Translations under genes and position numbers: made by a program | From: Bemisia tabaci | Taxonomy: Eukaryota > Arthropoda > Insecta > Hemiptera > Aleyrodidae | Assembly: GCF_918797505.1 (NCBI RefSeq) | Contig: NC_092796.1 | Span: 28,902,098 to 28,966,097, forward strand | Direction of reading: 5' to 3' | DNA: 64,000 nt | In this document: in pieces, positions 41,447 to 51,848 of the stretch | Numbering within the stretch: the first letter of the stretch is position 1 | Layout of the letters: every line of letters begins with the position of its first letter | The notes under the pieces: generated by a model | What the model was told of the DNA's origin: nothing | Databases searched by the model: none | What the model saw: the letters and a program-made list of their open reading frames with translations, nothing else

Positions 41447-41937
41447 AGGGAGGGAGCTCAGTCGAGTGTCGAGTTATCTTCATAATGTGATGCGCCTTCA
41501 ATCCAGTTAGCGGTAATGTGCCTATACCCGTGGTCGAGTAGTAATCGCAAGTAACTCTCGCATTGCGTTTGGTGCGATGCGAGAAGTATTCATGCACTCT
41601 TGTAGGCGCTAATATGCGCTTGACGCCGACCGCACTGTTTGACGCAATGCGAGCAGTATTCATGCACTCTTAGTTGTAGGCGCTGATATGCGCTTGACCC
41701 CGACCGCACTGTTTAGCGCAATGCGTGAAGTATTTCTACAGCCTTGCAGGCGCTGAGATGAATGTGACACCGCCACACCGCGCACCGTGTTCGGCGCAAT
41801 TATTCGAACTCGCGTTAGGATAATCGCGGCATCGAAAAATGGGGCTTGAAAGGCCCATGTTGTGTTTCGACACCGCATGAGGAGCCCAACGTTGCCTCGT
41901 TTCTCCCGATAAAACATACTCCCTGAGAAAAGTTTTC
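41447..41937 (+). mobile_element. Family N repeat (copy 2), three internal modules
   Basis: Parallel to 23001-23415 along its length, with GAGCTCAGTCGAGTGTCGAG at the start and GTTGCCTCGTTTCTCCCGAT at the end. It has three modules (from about 41565, 41638 and 41711) where copy 1 has two. Confidence 0.75.
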
Positions 41938-42146
41938 TATGTTCGCTTTTTTGGATTGAATGAACCTTTAACAAGTTAAGAATTTAAGCACTGGCCACGG
42001 GCCTCTAGTTCTGAAATAATTTTGACGTACCATTGAGAATTCGAATTTACAAAACGAAGTCTCATAGTGATCAGGTTTTCTCGTAATAGAACAGTATGTG
42101 TGGAAGCAAAATGCACAGTCATGATTGGAGTTACGGCGTTTTCGGA

Positions 42147-42300
42147 GGCGGATCCAGCAATTTGGCAACATCTGATTCCCTCCATTTAAACCTTTGTTAA
42201 AAGATCGATTCTTGTCGGAGCACATGGCCCCTCCAAGAATCGATACATTTCCATGGGTTTAAATTGAGAAAAACAATGTTGCCAATTTGCTGGATCCGCC
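42147..42300. mobile_element. Palindromic MITE in a D-element end
   Basis: GGCGGATCCAGCAATTTGGC mirrors GCCAATTTGCTGGATCCGCC. The core words CCATTTAAACC and ATCGAT resemble family F. Flanks GCGTTTTC and GCGTTTTTC look like an 8-9 bp target duplication. The outer sequence (TTACGGC… and …CTGAGGACGGCAG) is a D right end. Confidence 0.75.
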
Positions 42301-42468
42301 AATGACGCGTTTTTCCTGAGGACGGCAGTGCGCCTCATCATCGGCCGCATCGCATCGGTGCTCCTCCAAAGCCGGAGTACTTCCCCTTGTCACGCAGTGC
42401 TATCAAAATCGCATGAGCAGTATTTTAATATAAGTGGGTTTGGATTCAATCCCATCTCTGTGACTTAC

Positions 42469-42925
42469 TGGTGGGCTCTGCAACGTATGCACTTCGATTG
42501 CTGACAGGTGTTGACGTATTGTAAATCAATCACGGTCGAGTTTTGGGATGCTTGTTGCTGCACCTGCTCTCGTTGTCCCGTCCAAAGTTGCAGCAGTCGA
42601 GGCGTTGTCTGCTCGTGCAAAAATATACGGTAATTATCGTGAATCAACTGCTCGTGCACTGTATCAATACGATCCGTGAAAGTGGCTTTGAGAGAGACGA
42701 AATCACGGAGAAAAATAATAAAAACTTTCTTTCACATTCTATTGGTGGTGGTGGAGTGCGAAAAAACACGTCGCCCGGGACGGAAAGAATGTGCTGAGGA
42801 CAGGCGCCGACTGTGCTCAAGTGCTAAATGGAATGTTAAAGCAAAATCATCATCCGTCACATGTGCTAAGGTGTCTTGATCATATAGTGCTGCAAAACAG
42901 CGGAGCCATTCCATGGCATACTATT
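42469..42925 (-). CDS. Exon-like coding block with one internal TGA, unknown protein
   Basis: On the minus strand one frame is open from about 42925 (after an AATAG acceptor-like site) down to a strong donor, CCA|GTAAGT, at 42468-42463, broken only by TGA at 42732-42734. The first part includes EWLRCFAALYDQDTLAHVTD and a helical HLALEHSRRLSS stretch. The second part includes TFTDRIDTVHEQLIHDNYRI, a Gln-rich segment, and a cysteine cluster, CQQSKCIRCRAH. Possible explanations are an intron spanning the TGA (acceptor-like CTCTCTCAAAG at 42686), a decayed gene, or readthrough. The downstream block 42469-42685 alone makes a good internal exon of 217 nt. A plus-strand frame (42722-43042) overlaps it, so strand is not certain. 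Family not recognised. Confidence 0.4.
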
Positions 42926-43294
42926 TTGAAATCTAAATGCGAAAGTATGGAAAGCTTAATTTTTAGTCACCTAACTAAGTATAGTATAAAAGATTTCAAA
43001 GGAGAGCCATTCAGTACGCTTGCTATTATTATTTTCAATTGAAGATTTCACTTTTGAAGGTGCAATATCTTCATGCACCTGGAGGTGTCCTCGTGGGGTT
43101 TAATAGTCCATAGTCTCACAGTGTATTTCCCGAGAGGGAAGGGGATAGTAGATGTCACGCGCGGAAAATTATATTTTAAATAACCACTTCTGTAATCGAA
43201 ATCATAACTGAGGGGCTTGGACGATGAACGCATACAAGTGCAGTTTTTGAAAAAAATGAGATATTCGTGAACCCAACTAAAACTAGTTTGAAGG
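42926..43294. other. Unassigned sequence
   Basis: The plus-strand frame overlapping the exon-like block ends at 43042. Part of 43210-43260 resembles 20560-20620. The remainder is unassigned. Confidence 0.3.
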
Positions 43295-43750
43295 CAGGGC
43301 CGGATTTACCTACTTGCCGCCCATGGGCCGCCTGTATTTTGCCGCCCCCCTCTCATTCGTTTTAAAACATCAATAAAAACCATCAAGTGAACGTGCCGGA
43401 GGGGTGCATAAGCACGTTTAACTACTCGTGTTGGATACATTTTTTGCGAAAGCCCTGTCAACACTACTTGCAAAATTTCACGGAACTTTGCGCGAAAGTG
43501 AAGTTCCGTAAACCTATCTCTATGTGGACAAGGTCCTCCATTTATAAGAAATGAACAATAAAAATTATGAAAGAACAAACATAAAAGTGGTTTAATAATT
43601 TTAACTTCCGCCGCTACGCCGCGCCGCGCTGATCGCACTGTGATTGGCGCAATGCGTGAAGTATCCCTGCAGTCTTGTAGGCGCTATACGTTTCACGCCA
43701 ACCGCTCTTGACCGCACTTTGTTTGGCGCAATGGGTGAAGTATTCATAGC
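43295..43750. mobile_element. Family M hAT-type element (copy 2), right end missing
   Basis: Starts CAGGGCCGGATTTACCTACT and follows copy 1 closely through TTCACGGAACTTTGCGCGAA to the module region (GGCGCAATGCGTGAAGTATC at 43648). It breaks off after the second module at about 43745, where a CATAGC-rich short repeat begins. Confidence 0.85.
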
Positions 43751-44097
43751 CATAGCTCATAGCCATAGCCATTCATTAGATCAATTTGAAGAATGTTTTA
43801 GATCTTATTTAAAGCCCATGTTAGAAAGGCAAGGAAAATAACGTTTGTACGTAACGAGTCAAAGTGCTCCACGATCACATCCACAAATATTTGGAGCTTT
43901 TTCGTGTGAAAAGGATATGTGACGACAGTTCTCCTTGTTTTCTCCTGTGGTACACGAGACAAAGCTTTTGAGTGGCAACGTAGGTACACCTACTGAGAAG
44001 CTGCAACGATTTCAGACGTATGAATCATGAGACTTTATGACACGCGAGCGAATCAGCACTGCGTTGTTTCTGTTTGTCTTCTCTGTGATGAATGTTG
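43751..44097. other. Unassigned sequence
   Basis: Begins with a short CATAGC/CATAGCT repeat. Nothing else supported. Confidence 0.3.
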
Positions 44098-44264
44098 CAG
44101 TCGCGAGGCCCGAGTAATCGATTATCGATATTTCCCCATTTGAAACAATAGTAAAGACTCGATTATTAGGGTGTTCCTTGCGAACACCTCGTCTTTCGAT
44201 CATTTTCCATTGGTTTAAATGGCAGATTAATCGATATATCGCAAAGCACGCCGCGCTATTGCTG
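44098..44264. mobile_element. Family F hAT-like MITE (copy 3), degraded ends
   Basis: Core TTATCGATATTTCCCC, GTGTTCCTTGCGAACACC and AATCGATATATCGCAAAGCA. Outer ends are poorly conserved. Confidence 0.65.
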
Positions 44265-44432
44265 CGTCTTGCTTCTGCGGTTGCTCTTCGCAATGAATCA
44301 CCGTTGCCTCACCTCTGAAAATCCTCCAGTATTGACCCGTGCGGGAATCTATCCTTTGACCTCCCATGTAGCAGCATCCACCGGAATCTCATAAAATCTA
44401 AATAGAACGAAAATAAAATGTCTGAAAGACGA

Positions 44433-44697
44433 GCATATCGACGGTGAAACTACCAAACCACGTAGCTCGTTTGCGGTGTTTAAAAATCTACGCTCACATT
44501 TTATTTTTTTGATGTAGACCAAATCAATATCATTCCTTGAAATTTTCACGGAATTTTCTCCGCACAAAGAGGAAAAATCACAGAAATTTTCATGACTGGA
44601 TGTTAAGTAGTTTTTCATTTAAAAAATAAAGTATGACAGGAAGTCTGCGACGTCGCAAACCGAGATACGTGGTTTGGTAGTTTCACCGTCGATATAC
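44433..44697. mobile_element. Family W element (copy 4), complete
   Basis: CATATCGACGGTGAAACTAC mirrors GTAGTTTCACCGTCGATATA (a one-base offset). CACGTAGCTCGTTTGCGGTG pairs loosely with CGCAAACCGAGATACGTGG. About 265 bp, AT-rich core. Confidence 0.8.
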
Positions 44698-45360
44698 AAA
44701 ACTGTCCGTCTCCCTTCACGTGGATAATCTCTCATCAATGAACCAACTTTTTTAAGAACTGCAATGATCGTTTAAACAGGATATGAATCTAAACATTACG
44801 TTAATTATTTCTCTTCAAAAAGAGAGCTATTTAAGCAACTGAAACCTGGGGGATCAAATTCTAAGCTAAAGTTATAAAGGCATAAATTTAACGTTGATAA
44901 AACTGAACGTAAAGAATTCAAATGGTATATCATTGCTTTTCAACTGAGGTTATAAATTATAACTCATAACATGTGTAGAAATTCATTTCTGGACTTCCTA
45001 GTTTGAGAGTTACTCTATGGAGATTATCCAAATAGGAGAATGGATTTCTGCCTTTTTGATTTTAACCGTTTTTTACCATCATTAATCCTATTAGGAATTA
45101 CGCATTTTTGATCCTAACATTTTAATGGGGTAACAAACACACATTTTTCGAAGGACTTAATGTGAAAGGACGTCACTCATAATATTCTTATTAAGGGCGT
45201 GAATATTTTTAGGTCAGTTTTGATTCATTCCAATTTCCAAACTTTTGATGTAATTATTTCCCTTTGAGACCTCAAGCAATTTGACGTTCGCATTTTTTTC
45301 TCTATTTCGTTAGACGCAGCTTAAAAAGCACTATTCATCGGTGCTACTGTCGCAATTTCA
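44698..45360. other. AT-rich unassigned sequence
   Basis: Low complexity is limited; no repeats or frames supported. Leads into the GC-rich island. Confidence 0.3.
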
Positions 45361-46660
45361 TTTTCTCCTTTCCGACGCATGAAGTGCGTTACCACGCGGC
45401 GCATAGACCGAATCGACCATTTTCCCAGGCCAAAAGGGAAAACTCCTCCAGTCAATCAGGAAAAGCGTGAATCCACCCGAGAGGCGAATAAAAGTCATCG
45501 ATGTCGGCGTCACAAAGGCGCGAGGAGGAAAGAGTTTCGAGCCCGCTCAAAGGCCCGGCGAGCGGGAGCGGAGTTTGACAAAACGCATTGTCTGTTAATT
45601 TCCATCGCATAACGCGCCGCCGTAAATTTACTAACGCAAAGAACGGCGAAGATAACAGCGCGGGAGGGAGGACGAGAGCGCGAAACCCCGACTCGGGAGC
45701 ACCTACGGTTGCCTAATCCGTGGATCGGAGGCGCAGGAGGGTCGCCGCCCCGGCCCGGCCCGGCCGCGACCCGTAATGACGCGCCATCTGTGAGCGGAAA
45801 TAACAAGTTGCCGAGCGGAAAAATCCGGACGGGGTGCTTGTGACTCGGGGAGGATAACAATGAGATCCGCGAGAGGGACGGCCAAATATGTGGCCCGAGA
45901 GAGACGCAGAGAGAGCGGGGGAGGTGGGAGTGGAGGGGAGGGAGGCGCGAGATCCACAAGTGAAAAGCGAGCGGAGCAGTCAGGAGCGAGATGAAACGGA
46001 GATAAAGCCAATGAAACTGGTAGCAGGCGCGGAGGGTGGAGGGGGGAGGCGGCGCGGGTGGGCAACGGGGAGGGAAGGGAGGGTGACCAAAATCTACAGC
46101 ACTCGGCGGCGAAAGGGTAGGAAGGGATGTCCCATGAGTAATGCCGCAAAACTTTAGCCCCGGCGGGTTGCCGGAGCGGGCGGCGAGGACCCGCGAGATC
46201 GCGGGGGGCCGATCGGCGATGCGCACGATCTGGCGGCGCGCGGCGGAATGAGAGCAACATCAACATTGCATGGCGCGCGGCGTTGCGCTTCGAGCCGCGA
46301 AATGCGGGGTTTCGGCGGCGCCGGGCCGCGCTGCGCCCCTCGGCGGCGGCAATGTCGAAGGTGGGTGGCGTTCTCGCCCCGTAGCCTACTCTATCAATCA
46401 AGGGCTCTTCCTCGCTACCCACCGTTCGCCCCCTCCCCCGCTCCCCCACCCCCCGGCCGCCCTCTTAACCCACCCACTTCCCCAGTCATCTGCTTTCTCA
46501 ACTCCTCTGCTCCTTCTACGCTTCGACTTTCCTTCACTTCACTCCGTTTCGTTTTCGGGGAAAACAAACTTCAATTCGACCCCCCCCCCCCCCCCCTCCC
46601 CTTCTCGGAACGCCGCCCTAATGTACCCTTTTCCCAAGGTTGCCGACCCTAGGACGGAGA
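45361..46660. other. GC-rich island, possible promoter or first-exon region
   Basis: By far the most GC- and CpG-rich part of the window, with GAGA-rich plus-strand sequence (45888-46100) and C-rich sequence ending in a C tract at about 46578-46597. Long frames exist in three or more overlapping readings on both strands (for example 45510-46226, 45703-46449 and 46270-46689), which is what GC content alone produces; none has convincing composition. A regulatory role is possible; no TATA box or initiator was identified. Confidence 0.4.
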
Positions 46661-46862
46661 GTGGATTCCTCTGCGAAGATTCAGTCTGACACAAGAAAGG
46701 TCACTCCTGTGCTTTGAGCTGCTCTCAAACTGTTTTCGTCGTATTAGAAAATGGGAGTTCGCTGTTAAAGGTTTCAGCGGGCGGTCCGCTGGGGAGACTT
46801 CAGCAAAAATGTTGAAAAAAAGCCAAGGAAAAACAGATTTTGTGACTGCGACGCCAATCTTT
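46661..46862. other. Unassigned sequence
   Basis: Nothing supported. Confidence 0.3.
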
Positions 46863-46925
46863 GAATAGAGAATTTGCAGGTGTCTGAAATTTTGTAAATT
46901 TCCAGGAAAACTGAGTAGGATATGA
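46863..46925 (+). repeat. Family R dispersed repeat (copy 3)
   Basis: AATAGAGAATTTGCAGGTGT then CTGAAATTTTGTAAATTTCC, parallel to 37440-37560. Confidence 0.6.
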
Positions 46926-47074
46926 CCTGTAACTGCAAATGTTCAAATGGTTTTATTCTGTCTATTTTAGCATTTAACTACATTAGTCCATTAGTCCATT
47001 GCATTTAACTGCTGGAGCTATGCGGTAGGTTCCTTCTTGATTTACAATTAGAAAGTGTTTATCGATGTATTACC

Positions 47075-47328
47075 CTACTGTGCTAAGGAAAAACGCCGTA
47101 TGAACATTTGGCCGATGTCGAATTTCCCTTGGTTAAATGTCTACTTTAGAGTAAAGTTATAAATATTTTGCCTTGACATTTTTAGATATTGCGGATTAAA
47201 TTGCGAGTTGAATTCTCTTAAAAATTATGCGAAAATGATTCATAAGTTTCTCTTACAACTTGCATATAAGCAAAAGACTTTTGGCAACCTCTGAAGTCTC
47301 ATACGGCGTTTTCCGTCAGCACTGCAGT
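47075..47328. mobile_element. Family D MITE (copy 15)
   Basis: Left end CTACTGTGCTAAGGAAAAAC, right end CGTTTTCCGTCAGCACTGCAG (last 21 bases, 47307-47327). Confidence 0.78.
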
Positions 47329-48049
47329 ATTCACAAGGGATTGAACCTGAAATCTTCGGCATGATTTGTAATGAAAATTTCTGTTCATTAATCTGTGACG
47401 TAATCTCAGATCATATCAATTTATTTCATAACCAGATATCTAAAAATTGATTTTTTTGATAATCTGAAAATGTGTTTACTTCAACTTAAATTTTGGAAGT
47501 GGCGCTACCGCATTTTGAAAATATATGAGACCATAGGCCTCAAATTTGTATCAAGGCGATGTTACAAATAACGCTGGAAGCGCAGAATTGAATTTTTTGC
47601 AGTAAAGAACATTGCTGCACTTGACACTAAACACTTTTCATCATTTTTGTAACACTTATAATCAATTTCAAGTCACGATCGTAACCAATGTGAGGTGAAG
47701 GTGTTGAGAAAACGAGGATAACATGGAAAAATCCACTGCCCTGGAGCACTCGGAGGCTGGAATGGCGCCATTTTCAAGAATGAAATCCTCTCAGTGTGCA
47801 TCTTAGAATGCAGGTTGCAGTCGGAATCCTATTCACTACTAATCTCGGTTAAGTAGGATCCGCAGCTCGTAAAATCAGGAGTGGACTCATGAAAAACAGA
47901 GTCAATCATTAAAATCCAAACCACACCACGTGCGCGCGTGTTTCGGTTTTATGTGTAACCTTAAAAACTCAAACCAGAAAATTTGTTAAATTGCCTCTTG
48001 GCTTGTGATTTTTGTAAAATGACTCAGAATTTTGAATGAGTTTTCGTGT
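47329..48049. other. Unassigned, probably single-copy sequence
   Basis: AT-rich without recognised repeats. It precedes the candidate exon at 48066. Confidence 0.3.
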
Positions 48050-48065
48050 TCAGTGAATAGTGCCC

Positions 48066-48108
48066 ATGGAAACTTTGACTTTTGGAGATGCACAATTGTA
48101 CAAGGAAG
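48066..48108 (+). CDS. Candidate first coding exon, 14 codons plus one base
   Basis: ATG in good context (TGCCCATGG) opens METLTFGDAQLYKE and ends at GAAG|GTACGT, a strong donor. An initiator-like TCAGTG lies 16-11 nt upstream (48050-48055), but no TATA box. If real, the leader would be only about 14 nt. Product unknown; no downstream exon could be paired with it. Confidence 0.28.
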
Positions 48109-48114
48109 GTACGT

Positions 48115-48725
48115 ATGAATTAGAGATCGGGGAAAAATTAACTTGCTATTCTTTCATTTTCGTTGCTTTTTCATGCTGTGTGTAGATCTCAGTAATAACG
48201 ATTTATGCTATTTTTATTACAATATTCAATAATTAGAATGCACGTGTAATTTTTAATAGCGCAGCGGTTGAAAATTACTTTCTTATCAAAACATTCGTTT
48301 TGGGCTGTTTACATGAGTTTCTCGGTAGCCGATAGCGTTTGAGTCTCAGAGTCCGAAAACGACCCTTCCCGGAAAAATGAAATTTCTCAGGAGACGACAA
48401 AAACTGCGCAACAGCCAGTAAAGGTGTGTATCCACGCAAAAAAATGAACATTGTAAAAAAAACCCGAGTTGGGTCGTTTTCGAACGCAGAGATTCATTTG
48501 AGCTAGGCCTTTAATGGCTAGCTAGTTGCAGTTTTAAAGATAAGAGTGGCATATTTCGTTTGGAAGGTGATATAAGTGGAATCACGAATTGCCGATTATA
48601 GCATAATTATTATTGTTGGTAATCGTTTTACCACGAAGTAGAGATGGTTTGCTTAAGATCGCCTAGGGAACAATGATGATGAGCACCACTTTTATTCGCT
48701 CAGCTGCTAATTATTACGTAGACAG
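48115..48725. other. Unassigned, probably single-copy sequence
   Basis: Nothing supported; would be intronic if the preceding exon is real. Confidence 0.3.
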
Positions 48726-48885
48726 CAGTGGCAAGGCCAAGTCGATTATCGATATTTCCCTATCCGAAGCTTTGGTAAAGAATCGATTATTTTGATGCTC
48801 GTTGCGAACACCCTGTTTATCGATCCTTTTCCATAGGTTTAAATGACAGATCAATCGATATATCGCAGATCACGTCACGCCGCTG
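48726..48885. mobile_element. Family F hAT-like MITE (copy 4)
   Basis: CAGTGGCAAGGCCAAGTCG with TTATCGATATTTCCC and GTTTATCGATCC inside, ending ATATCGCAGATCACGTCACG and CCGCTG. Confidence 0.72.
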
Positions 48886-49295
48886 TTATTACATTGACAG
48901 GTTTGAAGGCGATCATGAAACTTCGCACTTTTTGAAATACTATAGCAAGAGGGATCATTACAGAATACAACTACAAAAATAAAGATTTGAGTCACGGTAT
49001 AAAAGAAAAAAAAACGCAGCTGCTTGATTGACAATGGTCAGAATATAGGGTTTGGTAAGAACCAAGATCGGCGAAATGCCTGCAAGTTTTAAGGTAGGCA
49101 AAATTAGAGACCGGAGCGTGTGTTTATTTATCCATTTAATTTTGTTTGTTTTCCCAAGGAACGTACACAAATGGTGCCACTATTAGGCTTTAATTTTGAA
49201 GGTCCATTCGATCCAACCGTTTTGTGCTTTTAAATGCTCCAAAATAGGTAAAATCTTCTCATATAGTTGGAAGAAAAAGTAGCTTTTATTCATAC

Positions 49296-49296
<1 letters not shown>
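48886..49296. other. AT-rich sequence preceding a poly(A) tract
   Basis: A 70-codon minus-strand frame (48958-49170) lacks support. The last 60 bp, next to the A tract, may be the 3' end of a retroposed copy. Confidence 0.3.

Positions 49297-49329
<33 letters not shown>
49297..49329 (+). repeat. Poly(A) tract, 33 bases
   Basis: A pure A run. Could be the tail of a plus-strand retroposon whose body is not recognised. Confidence 0.6.
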
Positions 49330-49330
<1 letters not shown>

Positions 49331-49735
49331 AGCAAACAACATAAAATGGGGAAAAACTACAGCTACTGTAGCTCTAAATTTACTGTGGTTGGTCCACACG
49401 CGGGGACTCGAGGAGGTTGCATTTTCTCAGAAACTTTTGAAAAATATTGACGTGAATTAAAACTAATCATGCAAAGAGTCCAGATTTTTCCGCGACACTC
49501 CTGTTACTAGTAAAATGGTGCTGTATCTGACGATTGTTAAACTTAAAATTTGTTGGTTATGTGCCCAGAACATTTTTACGCAGATATGTAGAACAAAGTA
49601 TGTACTACTGTGCAGGCTAACAAAACAAAAAAGGCTCTCGATACAGTCGATTTTAATAAGCGAAATTCTGAAAAATGTTTGTATAAGTATTGCCCATTTT
49701 ACTAGGAACGGAGGAGTATCGTTCGATTGAAATGT
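49330..49735. other. Unassigned sequence
   Basis: A 71-codon frame (49515-49730) has no support. It lies just upstream of the SINE. Confidence 0.3.
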
Positions 49736-49892
49736 CAGCTCAGGCGCTTAGTGGTTGTAGCACTGGCCCTATAACCAAGAGATCCCGCCCCGAGTTCGAT
49801 TCCCGGCCTGGTGACCTGAGTTTGATGTTCTCAGACATTGGTCACCTCGGGTTGGTGGTAACGTGGTATTAGCCGATAGGGGCAATTTCAAG

Positions 49893-49949
<57 letters not shown>
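49736..49949 (+). mobile_element. tRNA-derived SINE with 53-base poly(A) tail
   Basis: The head carries a box A-like GGCGCTTAGTGG and a box B GAGTTCGATTCC at tRNA-like spacing, with CGGCCTGG after box B; these are the internal RNA polymerase III promoter elements. The body includes a hairpin GGTGACC…GGTCACC (with CTGAG / CTCAG pairs), then GGGGCAATTTCAAGCTTT and an uninterrupted run of 53 A. The long pure tail points to a recent insertion. The parent tRNA cannot be assigned safely because the anticodon arm is mispaired. No clear target duplication. Confidence 0.82.
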
Positions 49950-49952
<3 letters not shown>

Positions 49953-50201
49953 CCTTCTACGCATTGCTCTTTTTACTGCCACAGCAGTAAGAGTTGCACG
50001 CATAACGTCTGATTGATACTTCTCGAAAGGAAAAATAGCGCCCCTTCAATCTTTTGCGTATGCAACACGGCATCCATCGAGTAGGATGGCATTCATTCCT
50101 TCAGGCGCAATGAATTTTTCTTATCTGAAATTTATCTGCAAGTCAGAATATTTGACTATTTGCCTAGGCATTTGACAAAATGCCTCATACTTGCCTTCGA
50201 C
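49950..50201. other. Unassigned sequence; contains a direct-repeat segment
   Basis: AGAATATTTGACTATTTGCC (50146-50165) is repeated at about 51104. Confidence 0.4.
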
Positions 50202-50233
50202 ATACGTACGACGTTTTTCCTTAGGACGGCAGT
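50202..50233 (-). mobile_element. Solitary D-family right end
   Basis: ACGACGTTTTTCCTTAGGAC then GGCAG matches the right terminus of D elements. No left end or body is found before it. Confidence 0.55.
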
Positions 50234-50535
50234 GTTCTCCTGCCTGAGTAAGACGATAAAGTTAAGAGGACGGGACCGGCCTGGGGATTTTCCAAGAGGC
50301 GCAAGGACAGAATTTCCGGCGGCGCGGCGGTCAGCGTGCCCGCGTCGCTGTTCCGGGGATTCCGCGTCCTTCTGCTTAACATTCAAACCCCACGGTTGAC
50401 CTTTGATTCCCGCGACGTCACGCGACACGTCACGTTGACGTAACCGCCCTGCTAATCCGCTGCTTAGCGCTGTTGATGATCCATCGGAAACCCTGCATCT
50501 CTTTTCTGCCGAAAACCTCAAGTGAACGCGTCCTT

Positions 50536-50544
50536 GTGAGGACT
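50536..50544. repeat. Left 9 bp target duplication of element O
   Basis: GTGAGGACT, identical to 50856-50864. Confidence 0.8.
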
Positions 50545-50855
50545 AGAGTCCCTTTATACTGAGAGTCAAGACAATTCGGCTCATGGATGTCACAAACGGG
50601 AATAAAGATTACAGAAATTGAACGTTTTTCGTAATCTTTGATCGACCCATTCTCAAATGCTTTTCTTCGTTCCTCCTCTCATTCCGTTTGTTCCTTGTCG
50701 AACCCGTAATTCCCTGGTCCATTCCAGATTATAATCTTTGCAATTGGTGAAAATGTAATCTTTATTCCCGTTTGTGACACTGTGGAGGCCTAAAACACGG
50801 GAACCAATCAGAAATGGATTCAAATTGTCTTGACTCTCAGTATAAAGGGACTCTA
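50545..50855. mobile_element. Element O, 311 bp, perfect 32 bp inverted ends
   Basis: AGAGTCCCTTTATACTGAGA plus GTCAAGACAATT (50545-50576) is matched without error by its inverse at 50823-50854. A second inverted pair lies inside (TGTCACAAACGGGAATAAAG and CTTTATTCCCGTTTGTGACA). Flanks GTGAGGACT are duplicated over 9 bp, the length typical of Mutator-like elements, though other superfamilies also make 8-9 bp duplications. Non-coding, with intact ends; it looks recently mobile. Confidence 0.85.
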
Positions 50856-50864
50856 GTGAGGACT
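50856..50864. repeat. Right 9 bp target duplication of element O
   Basis: GTGAGGACT, identical to 50536-50544. Confidence 0.8.
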
Positions 50865-51722
50865 TGGCATCACTCGTGCCTCTAACTCGATGTGCGAGAG
50901 TGCGCTGCTCCAGAAAATCAGAGGGATTTTCCTACCTAAGTGGGTCGCATATTTTTCATCTTTGAAATTGTATCTCGATTATTTTTTTGCTGATAGTACC
51001 TAAAAAATTACTCTTGAGGCAACGAGATACAGATCTTTTTTTTACGTAAACAGTAAATTATTTTGTCTAAAATTAGCAAAAGTAATCAAACTTTCAATGT
51101 TAGAATATTTGACTATTTGCCTGGATATTTGATAAAATACCTGAGTTCACTATTTGCCTGCGACGTATAGCTATCTGTATGAAAAAAATTCTCAAGACAA
51201 AATAATTTAGAATTCCCCTATGAGAAAATACATGACAATTTAGTTTTATTCAGCGTTTCCCTATTTTTTTCAGAGAATTTGATCGCGTCCCATTATATCT
51301 CAAGTAGGTGACCTGAAAATCCTGAAATTAGAAAAATGAAATTAAGGGAAATTAACATTTCACGCAGACCTTTAAATCGACCCAAAAACCTACCAATCCA
51401 GCGAGCCACTGCTGTAAGGAATTTATCTTTTTCAAAGAAACTTTGACAGCCACGCTGACAGTGACACGGCCGCCTACGTCGTCGCCTCTTGACGTCACGT
51501 TCACGCGCCACCACCTCCCCCTCTCTCGTGACCCTATCACCCTCACCTCGCCACCCCCTCCCAACCCACCCCCCGCCCCGAGTTTTAAATAATTTCAAGA
51601 AATAATGCAGATTCAACCACACAAAATGTGGGCCTCAACGTCGGCTTCTACGCTCCTTGTGAGAATGATACTTCTAGAATAACTTAAGTTACTGCCTATT
51701 TTACCACCCAGTAAAGTGACCT

Positions 51723-51724
<2 letters not shown>
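50865..51724. other. Unassigned sequence; contains the second direct-repeat segment
   Basis: AGAATATTTGACTATTTGCC at about 51104 repeats 50146. A GC-rich C-rich stretch at 51470-51590 gives minus-strand frames that are not supported. Confidence 0.3.

Positions 51725-51767
<43 letters not shown>
51725..51767 (-). repeat. Poly(T) tract, 43 bases
   Basis: A pure T run, probably the tail of a minus-strand retroposon. The sequence to its right (minus strand 5' side) is not recognised as a known element. Confidence 0.65.
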
Positions 51768-51771
<4 letters not shown>

Positions 51772-51848
51772 ATTCACCTTCTGTAAAAGAAATTAGAATA
51801 GAGAGTTACCTGATTGGGGCAGAGACAGGGAATTTTTACAGGGTCCAA

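Noticed and set aside
45510..46689. Long overlapping frames (238, 248, 139 and 134 codons) in the GC-rich island
   Set aside because: Open in several frames on both strands at once, Arg/Pro/Ala-rich with no domain; GC content alone explains them.
49736..49815. A functional tRNA gene
   Set aside because: Boxes A and B are present but the anticodon stem is mispaired, and a SINE body with poly(A) follows.
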